DNA of 64,000 nt from the NCBI RefSeq assembly GCF_000685275.1, contig NZ_ARYK01000001.1, positions 806,001 to 870,000 of the forward strand. Direction: 5' to 3'. This document shows, in pieces, positions 50,338 to 58,981 of the stretch. This DNA comes from Hyphomonas johnsonii MHS-2. GTDB lineage: Bacteria > Pseudomonadota > Alphaproteobacteria > Caulobacterales > Hyphomonadaceae. Every line of letters starts with the position of its first letter. Positions within the stretch are counted from its first letter, which is position 1. A program made the translations under genes and the position numbers. A model generated the notes under the pieces. The model was not told the DNA's origin, searched no databases, and worked only from the letters and a program-made list of their open reading frames with translations.

Positions 50338-51591
50338 TCAGCGCGCATGAACGACAACCGGTACGTCTTCATACCCAAGGACGAAGTTGGACAGCACTCG
50401 CGTGGGCTTGCCCACCAGTTCAATGTGGTCGAAGCGCTTGAGAATCTCTTCCCACAGAATCCGGAGCTGCATTTCCGCGACACGGTTTCCCATGCACCGG
50501 TGAATGCCAAATCCGAATGAAAGGTGCCGCCGCGCGTTCGCGCGGTCGATCCTGAATTCATCGGGCGAGTCGATCGCGGTTTCGTCGCGGTTTCCCGATA
50601 CGTACCACATGACGACCTTGTCGCCTTTCCGGATCGACTTTCCCTTGAAGGAGACATCTTCCGTGGCGGTCCGACGCATGTGCGCCAGCGGCGTTTGCCA
50701 CCTGATGATCTCCGACACCATGTTCGGGATAAGTGTGGGGTTTGCCTTCAGCTTGGCGTACTCGGCCGGCGATTCATTGAGCGCCACGATACCGCCCGAA
50801 ATCGAGTTTCGGGTCGTATCGTTCCCTCCGACGATCAGGAGCATGAGATTGCCAAGCAACTCCATGGGATTGTTGACCATGTCCTTTGTCTCGGGATCAT
50901 GCGCGAACAGGGATATGAAATCGAATTTCCGGGGCTGCGCGGCGCGTTCCTTCCACAGCGCCGTGAAATAGGCGAGGCATTTGTGAAGTTCGGCTTCGCG
51001 GTGCTTCATGTCGACTTCGACGCCAACGGTCTCTGATGTTGTCGTCACATCCGACCAGTAGGGCAGCAGGTGACGATCTTCGAACGGGAAATCAAACAGT
51101 GTTGCGAGCATCTGGGTCGTCAGCTCCTTAGAGACATGCTCGACCCAGTTGATTTTTTCGCCGACGGGAAGGGCGTCAAGGATCGCAGTCACGCGCTGGC
51201 GGATCAAGGATTCGATGTCGCTGAGTTGCGTCGGAGCGACCGCAGGCTGCACCGCCTTGCGCTGAACGTCGTGAACCGGCGGATCGCTGGCGATGAACAT
51301 GGGCGTGTCGAAATCGGCCGGTGCATCCCCGATCACAATGTCTCGCCGGGACGAAAACTGCCTGTGGTTCGAGTCCACGGCCACGATGTCTTCGTATCTG
51401 GTGATCGACCAGAATGGACCGAACTGGCTCTCCTCGCAAAAATGGACCGGGTCTTCCTGCCTCAGCCTGCGAAAATATTCTCCGTGCCTGTTCTGTTGAA
51501 ACAGCTCGGCACGAGAGACATCAAGCGTTTGGAGCGGAAGGTCCCACGGGCTTTTTATCCCCTGAGCCTGTTGGTGAAGAGTGTCTGGCAC
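50338..51591 (-). CDS. Cytochrome P450, CYP153-like
   Basis: A 417-residue soluble bacterial P450: I-helix VGGNDTTRNS, ExxR in EIIRWQTPLAHMRRTA, and haem loop FGFGIHRCMG (Cys about 366). The segments FGPFWSITRYEDIVAVDSNH, PMFIASDPPVHDVQRKAVQPAVAP, SKELTTQMLATLFDFPFEDR and KGDKVVMWYVSGNRDE match, from memory, the CYP153 family of terminal alkane and fatty-acid hydroxylases. It would need ferredoxin and ferredoxin reductase, not encoded nearby. The start is GTG with GGAGG five bases upstream. It follows a TauD-type dioxygenase gene after 60 bases. Confidence 0.92.
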   Translation of the reverse strand: MPDTLHQQAQGIKSPWDLPLQTLDVSRAELFQQNRHGEYFRRLRQEDPVHFCEESQFGPFWSITRYEDIVAVDSNHRQFSSRRDIVIGDAPADFDTPMFIASDPPVHDVQRKAVQPAVAPTQLSDIESLIRQRVTAILDALPVGEKINWVEHVSKELTTQMLATLFDFPFEDRHLLPYWSDVTTTSETVGVEVDMKHREAELHKCLAYFTALWKERAAQPRKFDFISLFAHDPETKDMVNNPMELLGNLMLLIVGGNDTTRNSISGGIVALNESPAEYAKLKANPTLIPNMVSEIIRWQTPLAHMRRTATEDVSFKGKSIRKGDKVVMWYVSGNRDETAIDSPDEFRIDRANARRHLSFGFGIHRCMGNRVAEMQLRILWEEILKRFDHIELVGKPTRVLSNFVLGYEDVPVVVHAR

Positions 51592-51651
51592 GCGTTCCTC
51601 CCGAATTTTCTTTTCGGGAGGGTATGCCGGAAAGGCAAATCCGGGAAGGCT

Positions 51652-52494
51652 TCAGGCCGCGCCAATGGTTGTGCGGTGCAGCAACCGGTCGAAGCCCTGG
51701 TAGCCGCCTGTCGCCATGTGGAGGAGGGAGCGATTGTCCCACATCAGCAGCATATCCGGTGCCCACCGGTGCCGGTACTGGAACTGCGGCTGGGTCTGCC
51801 AACGGTAGATCTCGGTTAGAAGATCCCAGGATTCGCTTTCCGGCATCCCCTCGATTCCGACGATATAGCCAGCACAGCCGTACAAGGCTTCCCGTCCCGT
51901 CTCGGGATGGACCTGGATGAGCGGGTGCAATTGCTCTGCTTCGGCCTCGGTCGACGGCCGGATATCCATCGACCGTCCGGCTGCATGGTCCTTTTCACCG
52001 TAGCTGCCGCTTGGGGCATAGGCGTTCCGGGCGGAGTGAATGGCCATGCGGCCTTCGATGCGCCCACGAAGCGCTGGCGGCATTTGTTCGAGGGCGAGAT
52101 GCTGGTTTGCGAAGAGCGTGTCGCCGCCTTGCGGCGGTATCGTGATGCCATACAGGCACGTGCCGGCGGGTGGGCGCACCTGGAAGCTCCAGTCGGTGTG
52201 CCATGTCTCGGCAAATACGGGCGCCGTTTCGTCGGCGGTTCTCTTCACAGCGATGATGTGTTCGCGGCCCGGGATAGGTGCGATAAACGGATCATCGCCG
52301 AATGGCCCGAAGTGGAGCGTAATGCGTTCGAGGTCGTCATCATTGATCTTCTGGTCGGGAAAGGACAGGACATGGTGTTCGAGCCAGGCGTCGCGAATTT
52401 GCTCTACAAGCGCGTCCGACAGCGGGTCAGCGAGGTTGAGACCGGTGACGGCGGCACCGAATGGCTGGCCCGAGGGTGTAATTTCCAGTGACAT
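51652..52494 (-). CDS. TauD/TfdA-family Fe(II)/2-oxoglutarate dioxygenase
   Basis: A 280-residue jelly-roll dioxygenase: iron ligands H99-x-D101 (TWHTDWSF) and H259 (SLLHMATG), 2-oxoglutarate-binding Arg in FDRLLHRTTI. The N-terminus ITPSGQPFGAAVTGLNLADPLSD matches the TauD group. Substrates in the family include taurine, alkylsulfates and 2,4-D; which applies is unknown. Start 52494 is preceded by GGAGG eight bases away. It is the first gene of a pair with the CYP153-like P450. Confidence 0.93.
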   Translation of the reverse strand: MSLEITPSGQPFGAAVTGLNLADPLSDALVEQIRDAWLEHHVLSFPDQKINDDDLERITLHFGPFGDDPFIAPIPGREHIIAVKRTADETAPVFAETWHTDWSFQVRPPAGTCLYGITIPPQGGDTLFANQHLALEQMPPALRGRIEGRMAIHSARNAYAPSGSYGEKDHAAGRSMDIRPSTEAEAEQLHPLIQVHPETGREALYGCAGYIVGIEGMPESESWDLLTEIYRWQTQPQFQYRHRWAPDMLLMWDNRSLLHMATGGYQGFDRLLHRTTIGAA

Positions 52495-52551
52495 GATGTT
52501 TTCCTCCGCCACCATCTTATCATCCTGACTGTTCACGCCTAGGAGAAGTGC

Positions 52552-53865
52552 ATGTCCGATCTGTTTGCCGCTGCCGGCATGGCAACCGCTGCTCCACGCC
52601 CGTTGGCCGACCGGCTCCGGCCGGCGACGCTTTCCGATGTGGTGGGCCAGGACCACCTGTTGGGACCAAACGGTGCATTGTCGCGCATGCTTGCTGCCGG
52701 GAACCTGTCGTCCATCATCCTTTGGGGGCCTCCGGGCGTTGGCAAGACGACGATCGCGCGGCTTCTCGCAGAGGAGACAAATCTCGAATTCGAGTCGATC
52801 AGTGCGATTTTTTCGGGCGTCAAAGACCTGCGCGCCGTGTTCGACCGCGCCGCGAACCGGCGCAGCATGGGCAAGGGCACGCTCTTGTTCGTCGATGAAA
52901 TCCATCGGTTCAATCGCGCACAGCAGGATGGATTTCTGCCGTTTGTTGAAAATGGAACCGTGACTCTCGTCGGCGCGACGACCGAGAATCCGAGTTTCGA
53001 GATAAATGGTGCACTGTTGTCGCGTTGCGCCGTGCTGACGTTGAAGCGCCTCGATACCCAAGCGATGGAAACCTTGCTGGAGCGGGCCGAAGCCCTTGAA
53101 GGCAGATCGATTCCCGTCGAAGACCGCGCTCGCGCAGCTATGATCGATATGGCGGACGGTGACGGCCGATACCTGCTGAACATTTCAGAACAGGCGTTTG
53201 GTCTCGCAAGTGAACCGGACCGCCTGACGCTGGACGAACTCAGCGCGGCGATCCAGAAGCGGGCACCAGCCTATGACAAGGATCGGGACGAGCACTACAA
53301 CCTCATTTCTGCGTTGCACAAATCCATTCGCGGATCTGATCCGGATGCCGCGCTCTACTGGTTTTCGAGAATGCTGGAAGGGGGGGAGGACCCGCTTTTC
53401 CTGGCGCGCCGCCTGCTGCGGATGGCGAGCGAGGATGTCGGCCTCGCCGATCCGACCTCGCTGATGATTTGCGGAGAAGCCGCCAGGACGTATGAGCGTC
53501 TCGGCAGCCCGGAAGGCGAACTGGCGCTGGCCCACGCTGTCATCCACCTGGCCACTGCTCCGAAGTCCAATGCGGCGTACCTTGCCTACAAGTCGGCGCG
53601 AGCCTTTGCGCGGGAAACGGGAAGCCTGATGCCTCCAAAGCACATCCTCAACGCGCCAACGGGCATGATGAAAGAGCAGGGGTATGGTGATGGCTATGCG
53701 TATGACCACGACACGGAGGAGGGAGTGTCTGGCCAGCCCTACTTCCCGGAGTCAGTCGGGCACCGCACTTTTTATGAACCGTCCGGCAGGGGCCGGGAAA
53801 GTACAATTGCGGAAAGGCTGAAGCAAATCGCAACCATCCGCGAGCGGTCCCGAGGCAAGCCATGA
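52552..53865 (+). CDS. rarA: Replication-associated recombination protein RarA (MgsA) ATPase
   Basis: A 437-residue AAA+ ATPase close to clamp-loader subunits: PLADRLRPATLSDVVGQDHLLG, Walker A GPPGVGKTT near residue 62, Walker B LLFVDEIHRF, sensor 1 GATTENPSFEINGALLSRC, then LISALHKSIRGSDPDAALYW and the tetramerisation region ILNAPTGMMKEQGYGDGYAYDHD. RarA acts at stalled replication forks with SSB and RecA. A ribosome site TAGGAGAAGTGC precedes the ATG. It overlaps the pseudouridine synthase gene by four bases (ATGA). Confidence 0.97.
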   Translation: MSDLFAAAGMATAAPRPLADRLRPATLSDVVGQDHLLGPNGALSRMLAAGNLSSIILWGPPGVGKTTIARLLAEETNLEFESISAIFSGVKDLRAVFDRAANRRSMGKGTLLFVDEIHRFNRAQQDGFLPFVENGTVTLVGATTENPSFEINGALLSRCAVLTLKRLDTQAMETLLERAEALEGRSIPVEDRARAAMIDMADGDGRYLLNISEQAFGLASEPDRLTLDELSAAIQKRAPAYDKDRDEHYNLISALHKSIRGSDPDAALYWFSRMLEGGEDPLFLARRLLRMASEDVGLADPTSLMICGEAARTYERLGSPEGELALAHAVIHLATAPKSNAAYLAYKSARAFARETGSLMPPKHILNAPTGMMKEQGYGDGYAYDHDTEEGVSGQPYFPESVGHRTFYEPSGRGRESTIAERLKQIATIRERSRGKP

Positions 53866-54599
53866 CCCGCAACAGGCCGGTCCCGGTCTTCTCACCTGAA
53901 GACGAATCTTTCGTCCGCAGTCTCGTCCTGTTCCAGGATTCCGATGTCATGGTTTTCAACAAGCCGTCCGGACTTCCTGTTCAGTCGGGTAGCGGTGTCG
54001 ATCGATCCCTGGACAGCCTGCTTGGTGTGTTCGCGCGCTCAAACGGGAAGCGCCCTCGCCTGGTCCACCGTCTGGATGTCGGCACGTCAGGTATCGTAAT
54101 CGTGGCGAAGACGAAGCCAGCGGCAGCGTTCCTGTCTGCAGAATTTTCGGAGCGGCGCGCGAAGAAGACCTACGTCGCGCTGGTAGGCGGCGAACTGCCA
54201 CTAGCGTCAGAGGGCCGTATCGACTTGCCGCTCGTGAAGGTGAAGGAGATGGGGCGCGACCGGATGATCGCGGCGCGGCCGGGACGCGCCGGCGCGCAGA
54301 GCGCGCGGACTGGATGGCGAATACTCCAGTCAAATGGTGGCAGTGCCATGTTCGAATTGTCCCCGGAAACCGGGCGGATGCACCAGATTCGAATTCATCT
54401 GGCCCACCTTGGGTGCCCCATTGTGGGGGATGGCCTCTATGGAGGTGAGTGCAATGGCAGAGAGCGCCTGATGCTGCACGCAGCAGCTTTGGACATAACG
54501 CTTCCGTCTGGCGAGAGGCAGGCGTTTGCTGCGCCTGTGCCTGGCGAATTCGCAGACGCTCAGCGCGCCCGCGGCCTGACTGGTCAGTCAGGTTTGTAG
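53862..54599 (+). CDS. RluA-family pseudouridine synthase
   Basis: A 245-residue RNA pseudouridine synthase: VMVFNKPSGLPVQSG, the catalytic HRLDVGTSG (D72), AKKTYVALVGG and TGRMHQIRIHLAHLGCPIVGDGLYGG. No S4 domain precedes it, so it resembles the short RluA/TruC forms; the target base cannot be told. Translation is coupled to rarA through ATGA. The 3' end overlaps 16 bases with the convergent epimerase gene. Confidence 0.95.
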   Translation: MTRNRPVPVFSPEDESFVRSLVLFQDSDVMVFNKPSGLPVQSGSGVDRSLDSLLGVFARSNGKRPRLVHRLDVGTSGIVIVAKTKPAAAFLSAEFSERRAKKTYVALVGGELPLASEGRIDLPLVKVKEMGRDRMIAARPGRAGAQSARTGWRILQSNGGSAMFELSPETGRMHQIRIHLAHLGCPIVGDGLYGGECNGRERLMLHAAALDITLPSGERQAFAAPVPGEFADAQRARGLTGQSGL

Positions 54600-55588
54600 T
54601 ATGCGCGATACCAATCAACGAATGCCGCTATGCCGGTGCGAACGTCAGTTGTCGGGGTGTAGCCTGTCAATGATTTGAGCAGGCTGGCATCGGCGTATGT
54701 CTGCTTCACGTCGCCTGGCTGCATGCCGATCATGTTCTTGATGGACTTGCGTCCAATGGCATCTTCGATCGCAATGATATAGTCGAGCAACCGGACGGGC
54801 GTCGCGTTGCCTATGTTCACCAGACGGTAGGGCGCAACCGGGCTGAGCGAGTCGTTTCTGGATGCCGGCTCTCCGGCGCGCGGCGGCACGTCCATCAAAC
54901 GGCGGATCGATTCGACGAGGTCGTCTATATAGGTGAAATCACGCAGGAGGTCGCCGTGATTGTAGACGTCTATCGGTTCACCGCGGAAAATCTTGTCCGT
55001 AAACAGGAAGAACGCCATGTCCGGCCGACCCCAGGGGCCGTATACGCTGAAGAATCGCAGCATGGTGGTCGGCGTGCGGTATAGATGGGAATGGCTGTGC
55101 GCGACCAGCTCGCTTGCGAGCTTTGTCGCCGCATAGATGGTGAGCGGGTGAGGAGCCGGGTCGGTTTCCTCGAAGGGGAACTTCTGGTTCGCGCCATAGG
55201 CGGAACTCGTCGACGCCATGACGAGGTGCTTGACCTGATGCTGACGTGCTAGATCGATCACGTTAAATGACCCGATCACGTTGGCGTCAATGTATTCGCG
55301 TGGGTGGTCGAGGCTGTAGCGGACACCAGCTTGCGCAGCCAGGTGCACGACGATCTCCGGTTCGCATTCCTTGAAGATGCGGGTCATGGCCGCGTCGTCG
55401 TCGACGCGCTCGTCTTGCATCACGAACTTCTCAAACTCCGTCAGCCGGGCAACCCGGTCGTGCTTGAGTTTGACGTCATAATAGGGCGTGTAACAGTCCA
55501 CGCCGGTGACGTCGTGGCCTTCGGAAAGAAGCCGATGGGCGAGTTCTGCGCCAATGAACCCGGCTGCGCCAGTCACTAAAATTCTCAT
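54584..55588 (-). CDS. NAD-dependent sugar epimerase, UDP-glucuronate 4-epimerase-like
   Basis: A 334-residue extended short-chain dehydrogenase: NAD motif VTGAAGFIGAELA, the catalytic S/T in ASTSSAYG and Y-x3-K in YAATK, RFFSVYGPWGRPDMA, and DFTYIDDLVESI. VRYSLDHPREYIDANVIGSFNVIDLAR is typical of UDP-glucuronate 4-epimerases, which supply UDP-galacturonate for surface polysaccharides. It could feed the exopolysaccharide locus 10 kb away. It stands alone between rluA-type and sppA genes. Confidence 0.92.
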   Translation of the reverse strand: MRILVTGAAGFIGAELAHRLLSEGHDVTGVDCYTPYYDVKLKHDRVARLTEFEKFVMQDERVDDDAAMTRIFKECEPEIVVHLAAQAGVRYSLDHPREYIDANVIGSFNVIDLARQHQVKHLVMASTSSAYGANQKFPFEETDPAPHPLTIYAATKLASELVAHSHSHLYRTPTTMLRFFSVYGPWGRPDMAFFLFTDKIFRGEPIDVYNHGDLLRDFTYIDDLVESIRRLMDVPPRAGEPASRNDSLSPVAPYRLVNIGNATPVRLLDYIIAIEDAIGRKSIKNMIGMQPGDVKQTYADASLLKSLTGYTPTTDVRTGIAAFVDWYRAYYKPD

Positions 55589-55704
55589 TATGTGCTTCCG
55601 AAGCTTTTTGTTCGGCTAGGGTAGTTCCAGTTGAGACACAAGCCGCGAGTTGATACCTGCCAGGACGTTATGACGCCAGCGATCAGGGCTGTGCTCTGGG
55701 CAAA

Positions 55705-55740
55705 GATTGAGCCTCCGCCGTCTATTGGACAGGCTCAATC
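55705..55740 (-). terminator. Inverted repeat between sppA and the epimerase gene
   Basis: GATTGAGCC and GGCTCAATC form perfect 9-bp arms around an 18-base loop, 15 bases past the sppA stop. Read on the minus strand the stem is followed by TTTG, so it may terminate sppA, weakly. Confidence 0.45.
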
Positions 55741-55754
55741 AGGAAATACGATCG

Positions 55755-57527
55755 CTACCTTTCGCGAATTCTCGGTCCGACCGCCTGCATCTGGCCCGAG
55801 TTCGACGCGTCCATTGCCGCGAGTTCCTCGATCAGGATCTTGGTGCGTTCGTCGCCCGCGATTTCGCTGAGAATACCAGCGACTCGCGCGGTTTCCTCGG
55901 ATACGCCAAACAGGCCTTCGAGCGCCTCGAATCCGCTCTTGCGGCGCGGATAATAGGTCAGGCGGGGAGTCACGTCAGAATCGATCCCGCCCAGTTCCTT
56001 GGCCTTTTCGATAGCATCCATGAATCCGCCAATCTGATCGACAAGTCCCTGCTGGAGTGCATCTTCGCCGCTCCAGACGCGCCCGCGCGCGACGGTGTTG
56101 ACTTCATCGACGGTCATGCCTCGCCCGTCAGCGACGATGCCGACAAATCGATCATACCCACGCTTGAGCCAAGCCCTGACTTCGGCTTCCTGGGCCTGTG
56201 TGAAGGTTCCGGTGCCATAGGCATCAGCGAAGTCGCCGCCAACGCTGACCGTGTCGAAAGTGATTCCGATCTTGTTGAAGGCGCCTTCCAAGGCAAGCTT
56301 GCCTCCGAAAATTCCGATAGACCCGGTAATCGTTGAGCGGTTGGCCATGATATAGTCGGCGCCAGTCGAGACGTAATAACCGCCGGACGCGGCCAGCGAC
56401 CCCATGGAAACGACCACGGGTTTCCCGTCTTCCTGGACCCGTTCGATTGCTCTCCATATCTGGTCGGATGCGGTTGGCGAACCACCGGGGCTGTCGACAC
56501 GGAAGACGATGGCCTTCACCTTGTCATTCTCGCCTGCGTCGAGGATTGCCCGCGCGATCGCATCCGAAGCGAATCCGGGAGGGCTGGAGAATGGTGACCC
56601 GCTTTCGGAACCGCCCGTGACAATCGCGCCTTCACCGCCGACCACAGCGATCAGTGGCGCCTTGAGACTGACGGACGGCGGCGTGTACGCGGCGAGCTCA
56701 ACGAGTTCCGCACCCTTGCCGGCCCGCTCCTTGGCGGCATCTTCAGCCTCTTCCGGCCAACCTAGCTTGTCCATGAGGTTCAGGTCGATCACTTGCTGTG
56801 CTGTCTTCGGACCGCTCTCGAGTGAAGCCTTCACGGCATCGACGGAGAGGCCGCGGTCTTCTGCGATGTCGATCAGTGACACGCTCCAGATCGAGTCGGC
56901 GAGTGCCGTCATCGCTTCGCGGTGCGGCTCGGTATAAGACGTCTCATTATAAGTGTTCGGCGCATTCTTGTATTCGTAGAACGGATAAATCTCAGGCGTG
57001 ATGTCGATCTTGTCGAAGAGGCCTTTCAGGAATTCCGTCTCAAATGTCACGCCGGTTGCGAACAAGTCTGTGCCTGGCTGCATCCAGATTTCGTCCGCCG
57101 CGGTAATGGAACGGAGTGCCGATGGGCCGCTCATGCCATACGTGCCCTGGGTGTGGGCGATAATGAATTTTCCCGAATCCCTGAAACTGTGAAAGGCTTC
57201 TCTCAACTCTTCCGCGCGGGAGCTGCCGACAGTTATCATGGCGCCGCGGACGTAAAGCCCCTTGACGGCGTCATCTGTTTCAGCGGCTTTCAGTTTCGTC
57301 AAAAGGTCAATGAATCCGGGGGTCTGCGAGAATGCCGCAAAGCCTCCGGTCGGGCTTTGGTCGGGAAATTCGGAGTTGAGGTCGAGCGTCAGCACCATCG
57401 TCTTTGGCGCTTCAGGACTGGAGTTCGCGGCGCTCGCAATGAGCATGCCGACGAACGTTACCATGAGAAGGACGAATATGATCATGGCGACAAAGGCACC
57501 AGCCATGGAAAGGAAGAATGTTTTCAT
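55755..57527 (-). CDS. sppA: Signal peptide peptidase SppA, 67K type
   Basis: A 590-residue tandem-domain S49 protease. The N-terminal membrane segment (FLSMAGAFVAMIIFVLLMVTFVGMLIASA, about 5-33) anchors it in the inner membrane with the protease in the periplasm. The dyad is split between halves: lysine K187 in YEYKNAPNTY and nucleophile S381 in GSLAASGGYYVS. FRVDSPGGSPTASDQIWRAI precedes the Ser. It digests leftover signal peptides. Start 57527 is chosen for the anchor; an in-frame codon at 57566 would add 13 residues. Confidence 0.95.
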   Translation of the reverse strand: MKTFFLSMAGAFVAMIIFVLLMVTFVGMLIASAANSSPEAPKTMVLTLDLNSEFPDQSPTGGFAAFSQTPGFIDLLTKLKAAETDDAVKGLYVRGAMITVGSSRAEELREAFHSFRDSGKFIIAHTQGTYGMSGPSALRSITAADEIWMQPGTDLFATGVTFETEFLKGLFDKIDITPEIYPFYEYKNAPNTYNETSYTEPHREAMTALADSIWSVSLIDIAEDRGLSVDAVKASLESGPKTAQQVIDLNLMDKLGWPEEAEDAAKERAGKGAELVELAAYTPPSVSLKAPLIAVVGGEGAIVTGGSESGSPFSSPPGFASDAIARAILDAGENDKVKAIVFRVDSPGGSPTASDQIWRAIERVQEDGKPVVVSMGSLAASGGYYVSTGADYIMANRSTITGSIGIFGGKLALEGAFNKIGITFDTVSVGGDFADAYGTGTFTQAQEAEVRAWLKRGYDRFVGIVADGRGMTVDEVNTVARGRVWSGEDALQQGLVDQIGGFMDAIEKAKELGGIDSDVTPRLTYYPRRKSGFEALEGLFGVSEETARVAGILSEIAGDERTKILIEELAAMDASNSGQMQAVGPRIRER

Positions 57528-57681
57528 TGGTGCGGAAACTCCATGTCGCGCTAAGCAGATCGCCAAAACCTACCCTTGCCGATTATCGATAAAAAAGTAA
57601 AGAGCCGACAACATTCGACCGCAAAAGCATATGCGCGACCGAGGAAGGTGTGCGATATATGCGAAACAATGCCATCGGGTG

Positions 57682-57710
57682 TTGCCAGCCAACGCAAGAG
57701 TGGCTATCTC
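57682..57710 (+). promoter_or_regulatory. Possible promoter of tRNA-Gln
   Basis: TTGCCA and TATCTC are 17 bases apart and end 13 bases before the tRNA. The -10 is a weak match. Confidence 0.3.
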
Positions 57711-57722
57711 GCGTCGTCTTGA

Positions 57723-57797
57723 TGGGGTGTCGCCAAGCGGTAAGGCACCGGTTTTTGGTACCGGCATTCCCAGGTTCGAATCCTGGCACCCCAGCCA
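57723..57797 (+). tRNA. tRNA-Gln (TTG)
   Basis: A 75-base cloverleaf with encoded CCA. The acceptor TGGGGTG pairs with CACCCCA, followed by discriminator G and CCA. The anticodon stem CCGGT/ACCGG closes loop TTTTGGT with anticodon TTG at 57755-57757. The T arm CCCAGGTTCGAATCCTGG is perfect. It decodes CAA and probably CAG. Confidence 0.97.
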
Positions 57798-58182
57798 TCT
57801 TTTTCCTGCCTTGACTTGGTCGATGTCGAACTTTGTGGCTCGTGACTGTGTTACATGTGTTGCGTTCAATCACCGCGCAGATATTTTCTAAACGAATCGT
57901 AAAGCCATGTTGATCCGGCCGTTCAGGGTTGTTAGCGTCCGGGATTGCAATTAAGGGCGTTGCGGACTTGTTGCCAGAATGGCAAGGGTCAAAGCGAGAG
58001 AGCGAACAACGCTCCAAAAAGGGCAGGTGTTGGGCATTTTTGCCTTGCGACTTCCAAAAAACTCGGCCGGTGTGTTTTTGGCCAGGCATTGAAACCGGGA
58101 CATCTTCATTAGCAAGATGCCTGATTGTCGAATTTTCCGCGCAATACCTGCGCGACCGTTTGGAGAGTGAGAGGCAAACCTC
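57798..58182. other. 385-base intergenic region upstream of the TonB operon
   Basis: No gene is seen. CTTTTTCC directly after the tRNA may help end its transcript. The second half should carry the TonB-operon promoter; a stem CATCTT-cattagc-AAGATG lies about 75 bases before the first gene. No clear iron-type operator was found. Confidence 0.4.
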
Positions 58183-58950
58183 ATGATGAAATTTCTGTCA
58201 CCAGCCCGCGGCATTGTTGCCGTTACGCTGATTGCTGGACTGGCCATTCCGGCCCAGGCTCAGTTGCGCGAAGCGCTAAATACGGGCGAGCAGGCCACGA
58301 GGCGCGCCGAACAAGTCCAGGAACAGATCAACCAGCTTGACGATGATCGCACCGACATGGTGCGTGAGTATCGCACCTTGCTGCAGCGTCGGGACGCAGC
58401 CGAGCTTTACGCCAAGCAGCAAGCACTGGTCGTTCAGAGCCAGCGCGAAGAGATCGAGTCTCTGACCAACCAGCTGGGTTCCATCGATGACATTACGGCG
58501 CAGACCGTGCCGATGCTTCTCAGCATGGTGGACGACCTGAAAACGTTCGTCGAAGCAGACCTTCCTTTCAAGAAGACCGAACGTGAAGCGCGCATCGACG
58601 GCCTGGTCGGCATCATGCAGCAGCCGGACGTGACTGCAGCGGAACAGTATCGCCTGATCATGGACGCCTATCAGGCCGAAATGGAATATGGTCGCACGAT
58701 CAGCACCTGGCAGGAAGAAATCGACATCGATGGCAAGCCAACGACTGTCGACATGTTCCTCTACGGACGCGTTGCGCTCGTCTACCTGACACCGAATGGC
58801 AAGGCGTCGCGCTACAACCGGACGACGGGCCAGTGGGAGAGCCTCAGCGGCAAGTTTGTTCCCGACATCGCCAAGGCGATCAAGGTTGCCCAAGGCAAGG
58901 CGCAACAGGACGTTCTGTTCGCCCCGGTTCAAAAGTTCTCGGTCGAATAG
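58183..58950 (+). CDS. DUF3450 periplasmic coiled-coil protein of a TtpC-type TonB cluster
   Basis: A 255-residue secreted protein. The signal peptide ends at AQA-QLREA (about 26). A long helical region follows (TRRAEQVQEQINQLDDDRTDMVREYRTLLQRRDAAELYAKQQALVVQSQREEIESL, about 37-95), then PMLLSMVDDLKTFVEADLPFKKTEREARI and a beta-rich end with MFLYGRVALVYLTPNG. This is the DUF3450 layout that precedes ExbB/TtpC genes in marine proteobacteria. It likely forms a periplasmic part of the energy-transducing complex. First gene of the operon; GAGAGTGAGAGG precedes the ATG. Thirty-one bases to the next gene. Confidence 0.9.
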   Translation: MMKFLSPARGIVAVTLIAGLAIPAQAQLREALNTGEQATRRAEQVQEQINQLDDDRTDMVREYRTLLQRRDAAELYAKQQALVVQSQREEIESLTNQLGSIDDITAQTVPMLLSMVDDLKTFVEADLPFKKTEREARIDGLVGIMQQPDVTAAEQYRLIMDAYQAEMEYGRTISTWQEEIDIDGKPTTVDMFLYGRVALVYLTPNGKASRYNRTTGQWESLSGKFVPDIAKAIKVAQGKAQQDVLFAPVQKFSVE

Positions 58951-58981
58951 TCGGCGCGATCCTGAAAAAGAGGTATATGAC

